From positions 5,727,349-5,791,348 of the forward strand of contig FN649734.1 of NCBI GenBank assembly GCA_000310025.1: a DNA stretch of 64,000 bases, written 5' to 3'. Numbering within the stretch: the first letter of the stretch is position 1; each line of letters opens with the position of its first letter. Of the stretch, positions 34,930 through 47,900 are shown in pieces. The stretch is from Ectocarpus siliculosus. Taxonomy: Eukaryota > Sar > Phaeophyceae > Ectocarpales > Ectocarpaceae. Below the pieces are notes generated by a model. The model made no database searches and was not told where the DNA came from. It was given only the letters and a program-made list of their open reading frames with translations. A program made the translations under genes and the position numbers.

Positions 34930-36165
34930 GTGGTGTCCTCAAACGGGGTCGTTCGTTGTGATCGGCTGCGGGAGTTACGCGGGGTGGGCGGGTTGAGGTC
35001 GGTCTATCATTTGGGATTTTCCCAGTTGGCAACAGCAGCAGTACCACCACCACCACCACCACCAGCTTGTTGTGACGTGGTGTGCCTACGCGCACCAACT
35101 TTGAAAATATTCCCCTCCGACGTGTGCAAACCGTGGCTGCACTATCCCTTCTTTACCGACAAGCGTGAAGCAACTAAGTTTCGACTGTGTGTATCATTCA
35201 TCATCGTCGTCGCGTAGAAAAGTGAGCCCACCCGACCGACCGAGTGCTCGGCTGATCTCTTTTCCAACACACCGAACGCCAGAAGAGTCTCGGATGTACC
35301 TACCTGCACGTACACAAGCAACAGTGTGTGATCGCTGTCTGTGCTGCATGGGTTTCTGTGCCGTTATCTATCCGGGAGCATCTGTTGTGAATGGTGCGGT
35401 CATCGTATCGTTCATACGAGCAGCTGGTACATACTGGTGGTCCTGAGCGAACACGACGCTGTTGCATGTGTAGTCTACACATCACAGTGCCTGTCAACCA
35501 TCTGTTGGGAAAGATCACGTGCGGCCCGCGAACGCATAGTCTAGGATGAATGCTCGAGCGAGGTAGGTGGTAGGAAGATGTACAGGTGCAGGTATGTAGG
35601 AAGATATAGTCTACAGGCTGCTGGCTGCGGGCAGCGTGTGTGTTGAGATCGTGCTGAGAGCTTACCTGGTGCTTGATCTTCTTGTTGCTGTTGTTCCGGC
35701 GGAGGGAGGTGGTGGTGAGGAGAGTGGTGAGGGGAGTGTGAAGTGTGTGCGAGATACAGCAGCAGTCAGTGTGTAAATTACATCATTTTCGATTATTCTG
35801 TGTTGTAGTCCGACCCCGAATTGGATCTTTTAGCTGTCACACCGGATCTGGCGGCCTCAGAATACCAGGTACGGAGCTGGAAGTTGACCCGCCTGGCTGG
35901 TGGATCTTTTGCCGTACTGTAAAAATAGACGCAAACACACACGTCGTCAGTGATTACTTTAATTGCAGAACATCTGTGTAACAACAGCGTTGCACCGTCG
36001 CCGTTGGGCTGGCTTTGTGTGCTCTCTCTGTGCTCGGCGGACGGTGTGGGACAGGATGGTTTTTTGTGGATCGCTGTACATGAGCACGCTGTGAGCGTGA
36101 GTACGCTCTGTTGTACGCTCTGTTTGGTGTACACCAGCCCGGAGCCCGGGTTATTTATCAAATTC
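34930..36165. repeat. Diverged dispersed repeat, copy 2
   Basis: Partner of 10930-12170, with the same phrase order throughout. It contains a run of CCA triplets (35043-35062). Unlike copy 1, it is not followed by a split-repeat element. Confidence 0.55.
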
Positions 36166-37044
36166 CAGACCCTTTGACCTAGCTATTCTTGTTTTCTCGA
36201 ACTTGCACGGCAGACGAATCTGGTTCTGTTAGAGAAAGAAAGTCATTGATTGGCAAGAAGCATGCGCAATCACTGAAAGAATGTCTGTTCCAAAAAATAC
36301 CACAGCAAGCAGTCAAAGGAATGTGTTGGAGTCTGTTGCCGTGATGTCAAAAGAGTGGACGGGCGTGAACTCTTTCGATACTGCCCACTCAAAATTAGCG
36401 TCCTCATCAATCATGCAAAAGAATGAAACTTATAAAAAATCTGGACACACGGGGATCTGAAGTTCGGTTCCAACTGAATTTCAAAGGTTCCAAAAAGTCA
36501 AAAAAATTCGATGTTGTACCGTGTACTGTAGTTGACACACAAGATACCCCCTGAACAAGTTTTCAAAGCTCGATTTCTCGACAAAAAAAGGAGTGGCAGG
36601 GCCGAAAACGGCGGCGTTAGGCTGTCTTGTCGAGAGTTGTTCGAAAATAAACCTTGTCGCCATTTATTCGTCCTCTTCTTCGTGGAGTAAATCAAGCTTT
36701 GAAGATTGCAGGAGGTGTGGCATCTTCTGTCACCTGCTTGCTGTTCTGACAGAATTTCGTTCGTACGTCGCCCTCTACCCGTCACACCAAACACCAAACA
36801 CCCCATACTGCCAGTTGTAACATCAAGAATCTGGATGGCACCGACAATAACTCCTCACACGTGAGCTGAGCGGGGGTAGGTATCTGGGGGCAACTGACTC
36901 CGGACGTACGGCGATTACCTGCTGTGCCCTTGGGTGAGCCATCGCGTTTGTTTCGTCGGCACCTGCGGAAGAACCTTCACAATATATTCAGTAGTTATCC
37001 TTAGAAGAGATAAATAACTTTATGACGAGGCCGTTTTGCTGCTG
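36166..37044. other. No gene recognised
   Basis: Unique-looking sequence between two blocks of the dispersed repeat. No supported exon was found. Confidence 0.3.
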
Positions 37045-37965
37045 CCGTGATGCCATGCTGTGCACTGCGAATCTCTCGAGGTGCTGTAACATGCAACTGG
37101 CACACGAACATGCGACCGCCCATGGTTTGTGCTCTGCTTGTGGACCTGCCATGTGAGTATTCTCTTGCGGCACACTAGACTATGTACTCTACAGTACAGC
37201 AGTAGAGACAATCTGTTCGCATCGAGGTCCCGCGCCCGACTGCTGCTGCTGAATCGTGAAGAAGACTTATCCTCAGCTCCAACACGCGAGAGGCGCCGGC
37301 GTCAAATGTGTGTTTTTATTATTTGCCGTGTGTGTGCTGCTGTGCTGTCATTCTGCTGTACACTACACATCTCTCAAGTCTTGGCGTGCAGACAATCGAC
37401 CCAAACCTCATGCGTCCAACACCTATCTATTCCGAACATCTGACACACACACACACGCGGACACGATGATAATACTGACCCTTCAACACTGACTGCTTGC
37501 TGTAGTTCGCACCATCAGCTCCCGACGTTTTTTTGTGAATGGATTTAACACGTGCGAAGTCATTCCGGTTCGAAAAGCCAATGTTCGGGACATTGGCACT
37601 GCTGCTGTGGCCAACGTTCTGCCGGGTTTGTTTTTTCCGTTGCCCGCGTCGTTCTCTAAGTTGATGGAGACGGCATGTAGATATATCGTTGTAGATGATA
37701 CTTACTGTCGTCGTCGTCGTCATCATCGTGATTTAATGCCAAGAAGGTTGAGAGGGGTGTCTTCGTTGTTCTGTTGTATCGCATGGACACGTGTGGGCAT
37801 GCTTGGGGAGTAAAATCTGCTGCTCAATGATGACGCCATGCGTCATGTCCATCGCACCAACCCTACATAGCGGCTGTGCGTGTTGAAGCTTCGCGTCGTC
37901 TTAAAAGCTCCCAGAGTCTTGCGTTTAGCAAACACTGCTTCTGGTACTACATGCAATTGCGTTGG
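37045..37965. repeat. Diverged dispersed repeat, copy 2, later blocks
   Basis: 37045-37400 pairs with 20220-20560, and 37695-37965 pairs with pieces of 22480-23300, in the same orientation and order. Confidence 0.5.
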
Positions 37966-39052
37966 ATGACGACGATACTGCTTGATTTGTCCCTAGACAA
38001 CGAAAAAACGACAACGACAGAGAGAGGAAACAGATGCATCTATATATTCGCATGAATGAACGAACATAACGCGTTCCCACGTATACCAATTAATACCTAG
38101 ATGCCGACTACCGTGCAAGTAGGGCAAACTGCGTCGCAGACACCGGGAGCGGCTTCTATAGGTCAACACAACACTGACAACGGCAGAAAACGCGAAACGT
38201 TTAGCGTCGTATATGTAGGACCGGGCGAGAGTCATCACTCATATCCGGGATTGGGACAGATCGCCCCGAGTTCGGGCCTACTTGGTCTTTGCCCCCCCCC
38301 TCGACGATCGTCGCCAGGTGATCAATCAGCAGTAGCGGCAGACACGAGGCAGGCCAGAAGCTCCCACCGGCTAACGAAAACAAACCCCTTCAAATCACTA
38401 CAAAAAAAAAAGCTTTTTGCTCTGAAACAACGAAAGGGTCACATCGTCACATCCCGTTCAGCACTCGGCACACTTGTGGGACAGCCTATCCCAACAACTT
38501 CTCGTCGTTGCAGAAAAAAAAAAACGAGGAAATTACGTGTCATTACTCGAACCATGAGCCGAGAGGGCGAACTACCTTCCCGCCGCAAACCCCTCAGCTC
38601 GTCCACCGGCAAATGACGTACCAAGCTCGACACTACCCCACCCCCACCCCTGTTACCGTATCACGAACTCCATCTAATACCCAACAGACCTCTCGCAACG
38701 CACGGAGGGAGAGACCGGGTCCACTAGGCAGTGATGTGAGATCAATTGTAGTTTCTATGTTCTTTAGTGACATGATCGTACTTTTTCTTTCCCCCGCGGG
38801 ACCGTGAGGAAAGGTCGACCCGCGCACAGAGTAGCCACAGACAAGTTTGCGACGCTTGTTTTCTTTTCATGTTCGCAAACTTGCGAGAGCATCATCTCAT
38901 CCGTATTCTTTCACGAGGACCTAGAGGACCTAGAGGACCTAGAGGACCTAGAGGACCTAGAGGACTGTAGCTCCGGCCGATGAAGATATATACATCACAA
39001 CCCTTCGGTTCGGTGGAATCGTGAGGTACTGTTATCGCAACGTTTTTCTAGC
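37966..39052. other. No gene recognised; 9-bp tandem repeat
   Basis: The word aggacctag is repeated about five and a half times at 38915-38964. The plus-strand frame of 171 codons at 38101-38616 has no recognised motif or splice support. Confidence 0.4.
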
Positions 39053-39761
39053 TTAAATCGTGATTTCGTCTTGCCGGAGGACCGTGATAACCACGGAGCC
39101 GCTCTGCTTCTTGAACATCTCCATACCATCTTTGTACGAGCCGAGGGTGACGCCGTCTAGCTTCTGTAGGGTGTCTCCGACTTCGATACCGCCCGCCTGT
39201 GAGCGGGGAAGAGAAGGCAGCAGGACCGCGGGATACGGACGACGTCAACATCCATCCATCATCGTCACCACGATCACCGCTATCATCATCACAACCGCCA
39301 CTACATCGAGCCTGTTGCCAACAAGAGGGGGGGGGGGGGGGGGNNNNNNNNNNNNNNNNNNNNNNNNNNNNNNNNNNNNNNNNNNNNNNNNNNNNNNNNN
39401 NNNNNNNNNNNNNNNNNNNNNNNNNNNNNNNNNNNNNNNNNNNTCTTTGACAGCCCAACCCCCCTCATGGGACATCACGCCGGTGTCATGATTCAACACT
39501 CGTGTCGACATGTCCACTCACCCAAACCTCAGCCATTTAAATGAGGTGGTCAAAGCTCCAGGCAATATCCTCCCATCCAGCATTTTCGCAGAAGCAAAGA
39601 AAAAAACTCACCGACGCAGGGTTGGGTTGTCCGTCGGGCATGTCGCGGAACCCCTTCACAGCCCAGCGGCTTCCCGCCTCTTCCTTGCCGAGGACGAGGC
39701 CAAGACCGTGTTGTCCGAGAGATACGGTCACGTCCACGGCGTGTGTGTCAGGCTTGAAGGT
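39053..39761 (-). CDS. PDZ-domain protein, last two exons (partial gene)
   Basis: Two phase-0 exons, 39761-39612 and 39196-39053 (stop TAA at 39053-39055), have CAG acceptors (39762-39764 and 39197-39199) and a GTGAGT donor (39606-39611). Together they give 97 residues that form one PDZ domain: a VDVTVSL strand, a GLGLVL carboxylate-binding loop, the GGIEVGDTLQKLDG strand-turn and a final VVITVLR strand. PDZ domains bind C-terminal peptides and organise membrane or signalling complexes. The domain sits at the very C terminus of the protein. Upstream exons were not identified. The intron between the two exons contains a poly-G run and the assembly gap. Confidence 0.75.
39344..39443. other. Assembly gap (100 N)
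   Basis: Exactly 100 N, the usual placeholder for a gap of unknown size. A G run abuts its left side, so the break was probably caused by low-complexity sequence. Confidence 0.99.
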
Positions 39762-41929
39762 CTGGAGTGCGTGCATCCAGGGGCAAACACAGCAAACAAG
39801 GAAAGCCATCACATGAGTAAAAAGGCAAGGGTGAAACAGCATCGGCAATAGAAGCAAACTACAGTTCTAGGAGGTAAAGAAGAGAGCGATCGCGATAACA
39901 CAACGTCGGCGTGTGAGACGGGGATTGAGTCACAACGTTTAAGTCTTAAGCGCGGAAAAAACGGGCTCCAATGCATCATGGCTGCAACTATTATCGTAGG
40001 TCATGGGTGCAGCCATTAGGTGAATAGCACAGAGCACGACATGTTTCTGCTGTTGCTGCTGTTGGTCTGTTCATGTCCCCACTATACACTATTCGGGTTC
40101 GAACCCGGCAAGCGTTACCGAACATCGCCGTCCGAGCACTGCTGTCGAGGTACCTGCATTGCTACCGTACACTGGGGAATCCCCCCAAGCTGCACGGACC
40201 AAGTCCTTTGGGGTGCCCTACCCCCCTCTGCAAATCACTCAAGATGGTGAGCGGGGGGCGAAATTAATCTTGAGCTATTCCTCGGGGTGAAGTCATCACG
40301 TAACGGAAAAATACCCCAAGGCGATGCTGTACTTGTACACACCCAAGACTTGTCGTTGTCGTTGTCGTTGTCGTTTGTGGCTTGGGGCGTGGAGGGTGAG
40401 AAACGCGTTCCGCGTGACCCTGATCAACGTACGCCTCTCAATTCAATATTGAACTTGCCGAAACTCCGCACATCTCGGGGGGCACCGCGTTTTGGTTCAA
40501 TTGCGCTATTTGGCGATGGCATGGGGGGTGGTAGTATTTTCTATTTTGTTGCTGTTCGTGCTGGCAGGCCATCGTCGGAACGCCCTCGGTTCATTCTTCT
40601 TCGTGAGGAGGGGCATCGGAGCGGAGTCGACCTCAATCGCTCTCGCGTTGACGGTGTGATGGCCATCGCAATCTGTCGCGTGGTGAGCGAAGTTGATCTC
40701 GCCAAGAGAGGCCTCTGGCTCGTTCCGCCAGCGCAAAACCACAAAGCGTGGATTACCCTTGCCCTGCCGAAAGGGACCAGACACTCGGCGGGATGCCAAT
40801 CATGTCATGCACCAGCGAGGATGACTACGATCGCCGTCACACCGCCCCAACTAGGGCTAAGGCCGACTCTACCCCGATGCCCCATTATAGCCTTCAGCAA
40901 TGCTGTGAGCGCTGATTTGAAGTGAAGACAAAATATCACTAAAAAAAAGTGATGGCTATCGGCCATACAGTGAACCAAGTGTATCTCGCCGTGGGACTCC
41001 CTCCTTATTCTGGCGGGGGTACTGTACTGTATAGACGTACATACAGAGGTCGTGGTTCCGACATAAGAGGATCGAGGGCCTTTGTCACACCTCGCTCTTG
41101 CATCGAGGCCATGACAGCAACTCACCGACACCTGCCTGCTATCATTGGCACAGATGCTATGCTATGCTATGCTATGCTATGCTATGCTAATGCAAATATC
41201 TGGGGGGTGACTCTCTGGCTCGCCAACTCAAGGTCTTTGTCCTTCTGACGAAGAGCCTAACCGTCAGCCACCGTGAGGGTGATGCTGTAAGGATCAAAGC
41301 GAAAGATAGCGGGGAGGACACAAGGTGCTGTCCATCTACCCTGCCTGAACGAGGAAGGGTCTCGGCGAGATGTACATCTACCTTCAAACGGGCAGGTTGA
41401 CCGATTGCGATCGGTGTCTCATCGCTAAATCGAGACACGAAGACCGAATCCACCGTGTATTGCGTGGTCCCTGCCAAGTGTAGTCGTCTCCGCTGTGGCG
41501 CAGACTCTCTTCGATGCATGTCTATGGCTCCGTTCTCATGAGGATTGAAGTGGAGTCGGCCTAGATCTCTCTCACGTTGATGATATTGGTAGTGATATTG
41601 ATCACATCGTGATGTTATTGATATTGATATTGATATTGATGTTGATGTTGATATTGATATTGATATTGATGTTCATGAGACAGACACAATGGCCAACTCC
41701 AACTCCGATGGTTCTCATGAACAAGGAGCCGGAAACATGCATCGAAGAGAGAGAGACTTGGGTGCCAGCAGAGACGACTACAATTGTATGTAGACACGGA
41801 ACACTGGCAAGCAATGGCCACATAATACGTAATACACCACGGAGTTACGGCTAACGTAAAGGTCGTAACTGGTGCGGTTATTTACGTAATATTAAGGGTT
41901 TTAATACACGACCAACAAAATGTATTCAT
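39762..41929. other. No gene established; simple repeats
   Basis: Upstream exons of the PDZ gene should lie here on the minus strand. Protein-like stretches at about 40541-40799 and 41187-41519 (minus) could be such exons but lack splice support. An ATGCT run lies at 41156-41188 and a GATATT/GATGTT run at 41618-41672. A 212-codon plus frame (40287-40925) is unsupported. Confidence 0.3.
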
Positions 41930-44900
41930 TCACACCTGGCCTTCGCTGGGCTTGGCGCTGTCACCACTCGCTTCACCACCCCCGCCGCCGAACAAGGATC
42001 GGAAGAACGACGTTCCCTTGCCCTGCCTCGACCGAAAAAAAAAAAAAAACACGTGAGGGTTTTTCGCCTACACACCAGCATTACAGTACATTACATTGCA
42101 TTACAACATTACATGACATTCCATGGCAAGAAGTTGGCATGCATGTCTTGAGCGGGCTGAGGGGAAAAGGCAGACGCATTTTTCCGTCATGCACACGTTT
42201 TGGGATGAGATGGGTTGACTGCTGCTTCGTTCGTGTCTTCGAACGTGTGAGGGCAAGGTCAGCAGCGGCGTTCTATTCTATGTATGCATATCCCTATCTA
42301 ACTTCGCCACTGAAAGCGGTGGGCTGGCTCTGTACAGAATGGTCCAAGATTAATGTTTGCACTCACGCTGGAGGACGCAGCCGCGGCGGGCGGGGGGGGC
42401 TTGTCCGCCACCGAGACCTCGGACACAGCCTGGACAATGGTGTCCATGTCTACCTCCGGCTCCACCTGGATGCGATTTGCGATTGTGTCGGTGTTCCCGG
42501 CGGCGCGGGGGGGGATCACGAAACATCTCTTGAATGCAACAACGTGGTCAGGATGCAAGGTCAAGGTTTGAAACAATGTCCGGAACAAACACGACGGCTT
42601 GCTGAACCTGCCGAATTCAGTTGCCCAACGGAAGTCCCGAGAAAAATCCTGGAATTTCAACGCACCACCAGTTCCAAGAACACAAAATAATCGATATGCC
42701 CATGCCCATGAAACTATGATAAGGTACGTACGGGACAAAACCCGCCTTCAACCCGCCAAATGCCTGACGCCACGCGCCTCCTGCAACACCCACCGGTTTG
42801 AGCTCTGCCGGCGCGATGGGCATGGAGGAGGAATGGTGCTCGACTATCGTCCACGGCTGGGGGCTGCCGGGCTTGTCCCTCCGGAAGGTGAAGCTGAAGC
42901 GGGCCCTCTTCTCGACGGTCTTTCCGTCGTCCCCCTGCCAGGCGAACGTGTAGGTGCCGGCCTCCACGGCGAACTGGCCGTAGACGCGCACAGGGGCCGG
43001 GGTGTACTCCACCAGCCTCAGCTTCGGGAGACGGGCGAAGAAGTCCTGGTCGTCCATGTCCATTCATCGTGTGACGCCCGTCGTATATGTGCGTCGGAGT
43101 CGGCGCGAGCAGCGGTGCAGTAGGCAGGGTTCGTGAGCCGTGGGATACGCCCCACTTGGACCAGGGTCAAGTTTTTTGGGGGGGGGGTTCTCACTCGATG
43201 ACGACATCACTACACCAGCCTTAGCAGGGTATTTCGATTTAAGGTGACATGTTGGATAATGCATGAGATCGGGAAAGTTAGGTTTGGGTTAGGGATGGGG
43301 TCTGCGTACCCCCTACTTGTTATATTTCCTCGAGAAACTTCATTTCTCACGAAGGCGGCTCGATGAGATTCTGCATGTTCCAAGGCACGTTTTCTGACTA
43401 TCATTCTCTCCGCTAGAATTGCAGGCAGGCTCGCTAACCCAGAACTACCACTACACGGAGCATTCGGCGCCAGTTGTCAGCTCGTTTGCCGGTTTCAAGC
43501 CTTCCAAAACGTAGTTCCAAAAAACAAACACGAACCTATGATATGTAGATCTGAGAATCAACACAAACAAAGGAACCTGGTCAGTTTACTCACGAAGTAG
43601 TCGTAGATCTGCTCGGGCGTTTCGCGGACCTCCTCCGAGACCGTTCCCCAAAGAACCGCGTCCGCGGCGTAGAGAGCCGCCGTTTTCTTCGGAGCGTCGT
43701 CGGTTCCGAGAGTCACCGTGTCCTTCCACACGATCGTGGTTGCCGCCACCGCCTTCTGGTCTGCGTGCAGCAAAAAAAAAGAAGAAAAATAGAAGAAGAC
43801 AAACAAAGGTTGAGTTGGGTACGTCAAGATTCGCTTCTCTCTACCGCTCCGTTTGGTTCGGTTCCTTCAGTTTTTTTTTTTACCCCAAGAGTGTAACCAT
43901 TTTTTTTCTTTTGTCGGTGGTTTTCTATCCACACAGTGATTTGCCTGAGGAAACAAATTGCAAAAAGGCCCGTGTACTGTACGTTCGGGGTTCTCGTGAT
44001 CAGAACCGGGCCGAGGGGGGGTGGTGTCGGGACGCAACCATCGAACTCGCGTGTGGGACTAGCTAACCCTAAGGTTCACCTAAACCTTAACTTTGCTTGG
44101 TTTCGCTGGAGCAGGCACGGCTGCAACCCGCAAAACGACACAAACAAAATACTTGCCTGTCGGTCCGTTTCGTCGCAAGCATCGCCAAACGGAACCAAAG
44201 AAAGGACCCCGGAAAACCGGTAACCGGTACCGTAAACCCCGTGCATGGTTGACACAGATCGAAAGGTCAAAGAACGGCCTCACTCACCAGGGGTGATCTC
44301 GACCTTCTTAGGGGTGACCTTGACGAGGTCAGCGTTGGGTCCAACCTGGAGAACCATATCGGCGTTTTGTCGGCAGGGGACAAGGGGTTGGCATCGTCAA
44401 AACGCGGGCAATCGAAACACAAGAGACACGCACCGTTTCGTCAGCCGAGCCGGATACATCGCTACTCTTGCTGGTTTCCTGCAGGGATAGACAGGTGGGG
44501 TGTTTTTTTTTCCACGACTCACCCGTCAAGGGCGATCGGTACATCGATACATGGGTAACGCACAGTTGCATGGTAAGAGGCTACACACAGAAGAAAGGCA
44601 GGCGGTGCACAACATGGAATTCTACGGTGTATTCATACGGTTGTTCAGTGCTGGAGCAGTCTCTTCGTGTTAGGTCCGACCGTATCCAATCAATGTGTCA
44701 TGAGGGTCGGTTGGGTAGAGACAGGGATAACAATTTGGAGAGGGTAAGGAGAAAGTAGGATGGCAACGAGCCTCCAACACAACACAACGCATCTGTTGGA
44801 ATATTCAATGTCAGACAAAAGTGTTTTGTACTGCTGTAAACACCAACGTAGGTAACCACCAAAAGGAGTCGTACCGGAATAGTCTTCGGTTTAGACTATC

Positions 44901-47900
44901 GGATCGTTGTTCACGCCTATAGGTTACATTTTGTATTGAATCGGCAAGTGTGGCACCTCCGACCATTGTCCTAAAGGATACTCATATTCTAGGAATTTTG
45001 CTATGGGTCGGATTAACCGTCTACTACCATGATTGGTACGTCGCAATATGCATAATAGCCCGTCTGTAATCTCTTTCCGTGATGAGGATTAAGGATGGAT
45101 GGCTCGTCCCCGTAGTGCTCGTTTTACTACACAGCTCACTCCTTTCTCTTCCCTACCTTTCTGCCAAGAAAGCGCCAATTCAAACCATCTTTCTGGTCTA
45201 CAACACACCATAAGTGTTCATTACAGTCACTTTGTGAGCCTCTGAACATTGTTCTTGCCAGGGATACACCCAACACAGGGTTTACATCCCAACAGCATCG
45301 AGAAAAACACACAACCAACAACCACAGGCAGAAAAGAGCCTCATAGAGTACAGTTTCTCTTACCCGCTTGAGCCCCGCAGGTGCCGTGGGCATGGAGGAG
45401 GAGTGGTGCTCCACAATGGTCCAGGGCTGCGGGCTGCCGGGCCTGTCCCTCCGGAAGGTGAAGCTGAAGCGGGCCCTCTTCTCCACGGTAGCTCCGTCCG
45501 CTCCCTGGAAAGCGAAGGTGTAGGTGCCGGCCTGGATCGCGAAGTCCCCGTACACGCGCACGGCAACGGGGGTGTACTCCACCACCCTCAGCTCGGGAAG
45601 CCGGGCGAAGTAGTCCTGTGTTGATTACAATACAGAAGAAATCACGCGAGCGGGGAATGAGAGGGGGGGCGTCGTGAGTCAACCTTGGCATGATATCCGT
45701 TTGCCGGATTTTTCGCTTGCAAGGGGAGAGCTTGGTGCACCGTATGCATAGGTCGCAGGAAAATCTTGAAAATAAAAACTATTATAGTTATAACGGCAGT
45801 CGCGGCAACAGCATGTTCGACACGTGTCGACTCTTTGTATATTTGCCACCAACACGTTGAGCAACAACAACACCACCCACGCTATTTAGCAGAAGCGGCG
45901 GCAACACTCACGAAGTAGGCGTAGATCTGCTCCGGCGTGTCGCGGACCTCCTCCGAGACCGTTCCCCAAAGAACGCCATCCTCGGCGTAGAGAGCCGCCG
46001 TCTTCTTGGGGGCATCGTAGGTGCCGCTGGTCACAGTCTCTTTCCACACAAGGGTTGTGTCCGCGACCGCCTTTTGGTCTGCCCACGGCGAAGGCACAAA
46101 AAAAAAAACGGAACAAGACTTGGATTCGCTGTCAATCATGCTTCTGGGTTCGTTGATACATCGCCGGGAGTTTCGGCGAACGGGATGTGTCTTACATGCA
46201 TATGCACACAATTGATAGGGTTTCGCAGAGAACGAGGCGGTTTTGAGAGGAGGGACACGAAAAATATGACCCTCGGACTGCGGGTCTGTTCGACATGAAA
46301 GCCAACGTAGAGAGAAAAAAAAAAGAAGTATGCCCCCGGCGCTTTTCCTTTCGAACGCCGTGCTATGATCTGAAAGAACAAAACAACGACGCAAAAACAC
46401 TTCTTCCGTAGGCGTCGCGTCTCGTATTCGCGAGGAAAGGCCGGCCAGCAACACATGAAACGGATCAAATCGCCTACCTCGGGTATTCAGAACGTTTTTA
46501 AACCTACGGGGATTCCGTTGTGTATACGGTATTCCGTTGTGTCCAACAAGAAAAAACGCCTGCATAGAGCAACAAGACCCAGAACGGTCCGGAGAACGTT
46601 ATTCCGAGGCTGGGAAGGACGGGGGGCTATGGAAATCTCGTCGTCTCCGATGGACAGAGGCTCACTTGTGCAAGTCCAGGAGAACCCTTGCGGTAACAAA
46701 CTCATCGGATCGATTGGATCGCCAAGTCGTGGCATGGCAGTTGCGGCGATGATGAACTAGCTTTAGGTATCGAGGAGGCAAAAGTGTTGTATGTTGCTCT
46801 TGTTGCCGCGGAGGAACATTACTCGAAGGGTCCAACAGCGCCAACGGCGCCAAAAGAGTGGGGAGCGCTAGGCACACACATTACGGCGTTGAGATGGGTG
46901 AGATAGTTACGGATAAATAACGCCCAAAGGCTGGAAATTAAAATTGCCCCCGTTCGTGCTGTCCGAGCCTTGGGCATTGTTCTTGGAAATGGTCGCGCCC
47001 GTCTCCGGGCTGTCATGTCTCGCCGAGCTCTAGCCACTCTTGACATCGCTATACTCTTCGACCTTTGGGTACATGACTCTCCGCCACCGCGACAGGGTTA
47101 GGGCTATAGGGAACGTCCAATTTTTTCTCTACAAGCCTACGGTCAGATCACAATCGCGACAGGGAGGTTAACGTTCATCCCTTGCCTCGCCCATACACGC
47201 CCACGGTCAGATCATCACCGCCGAGAAACTTGCGCGAAGGGTCCTCAAGCAGAAATGATGAAAAGAGTGACAAAATTGCCACCAGTGAATGACAGTCCAA
47301 AGAAGCAGGAGACCATTGTCGAGAAAAAACACCCAAGAATCGGGGCCGTGGCCTCCGTCGCTACTGTCCGATCCTTGGACGTTCTTGTCGGCAATGCTCT
47401 CAGCCTCCTCTGAGTTGGCATACTGACCCGTGGCACTTTCGTCGCACTTGGCATCGCTACATCCTCTTCGACCCTTCGGCGCAAATTGTCGGCAACAGGG
47501 AAGGAAAAAAACACCCCAAATCTCCTTCGACACGTGTGTTGCTTTTGCTGTCGGCCGAGAAAATTACGCATGGCTCCCACAGCAGAAACGGCATGAAGAG
47601 CGACGAGACCTCGACCGGTAATGACAACTTTGAGACGGGTGAGATCTTCGCGGAGAACAACGCCCAAGGCTTAAGGACGGCCTCCGTTGGTACTGTCCGA
47701 GTCTTGGGCACTCTTCTCGGGAATGGTCTCGTTTGCTGTCTGAGTTGTCACTGCTCGCCGAGCTCTCGTCGTTCTTACTGCTGTTGTCGCTGGTGTGGGA
47801 GCCATTGGGGATATTCTCGGCGACAAAAGAAACAACCCCACCCGACACACGATACCACCCGGTGATATCTTTTTCTCAGGTCGGCATGAGCCCGAAACGT

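Noticed and set aside
40090-40115. GGGTTCGAACCC resembling a tRNA T-arm
   Set aside because: It is a simple palindrome; the bases upstream do not form anticodon, D or acceptor stems.
40287-40925. 212-codon plus-strand frame
   Set aside because: No motif, no splice or start context, and it contains translated simple repeat (Leu/Ser run).
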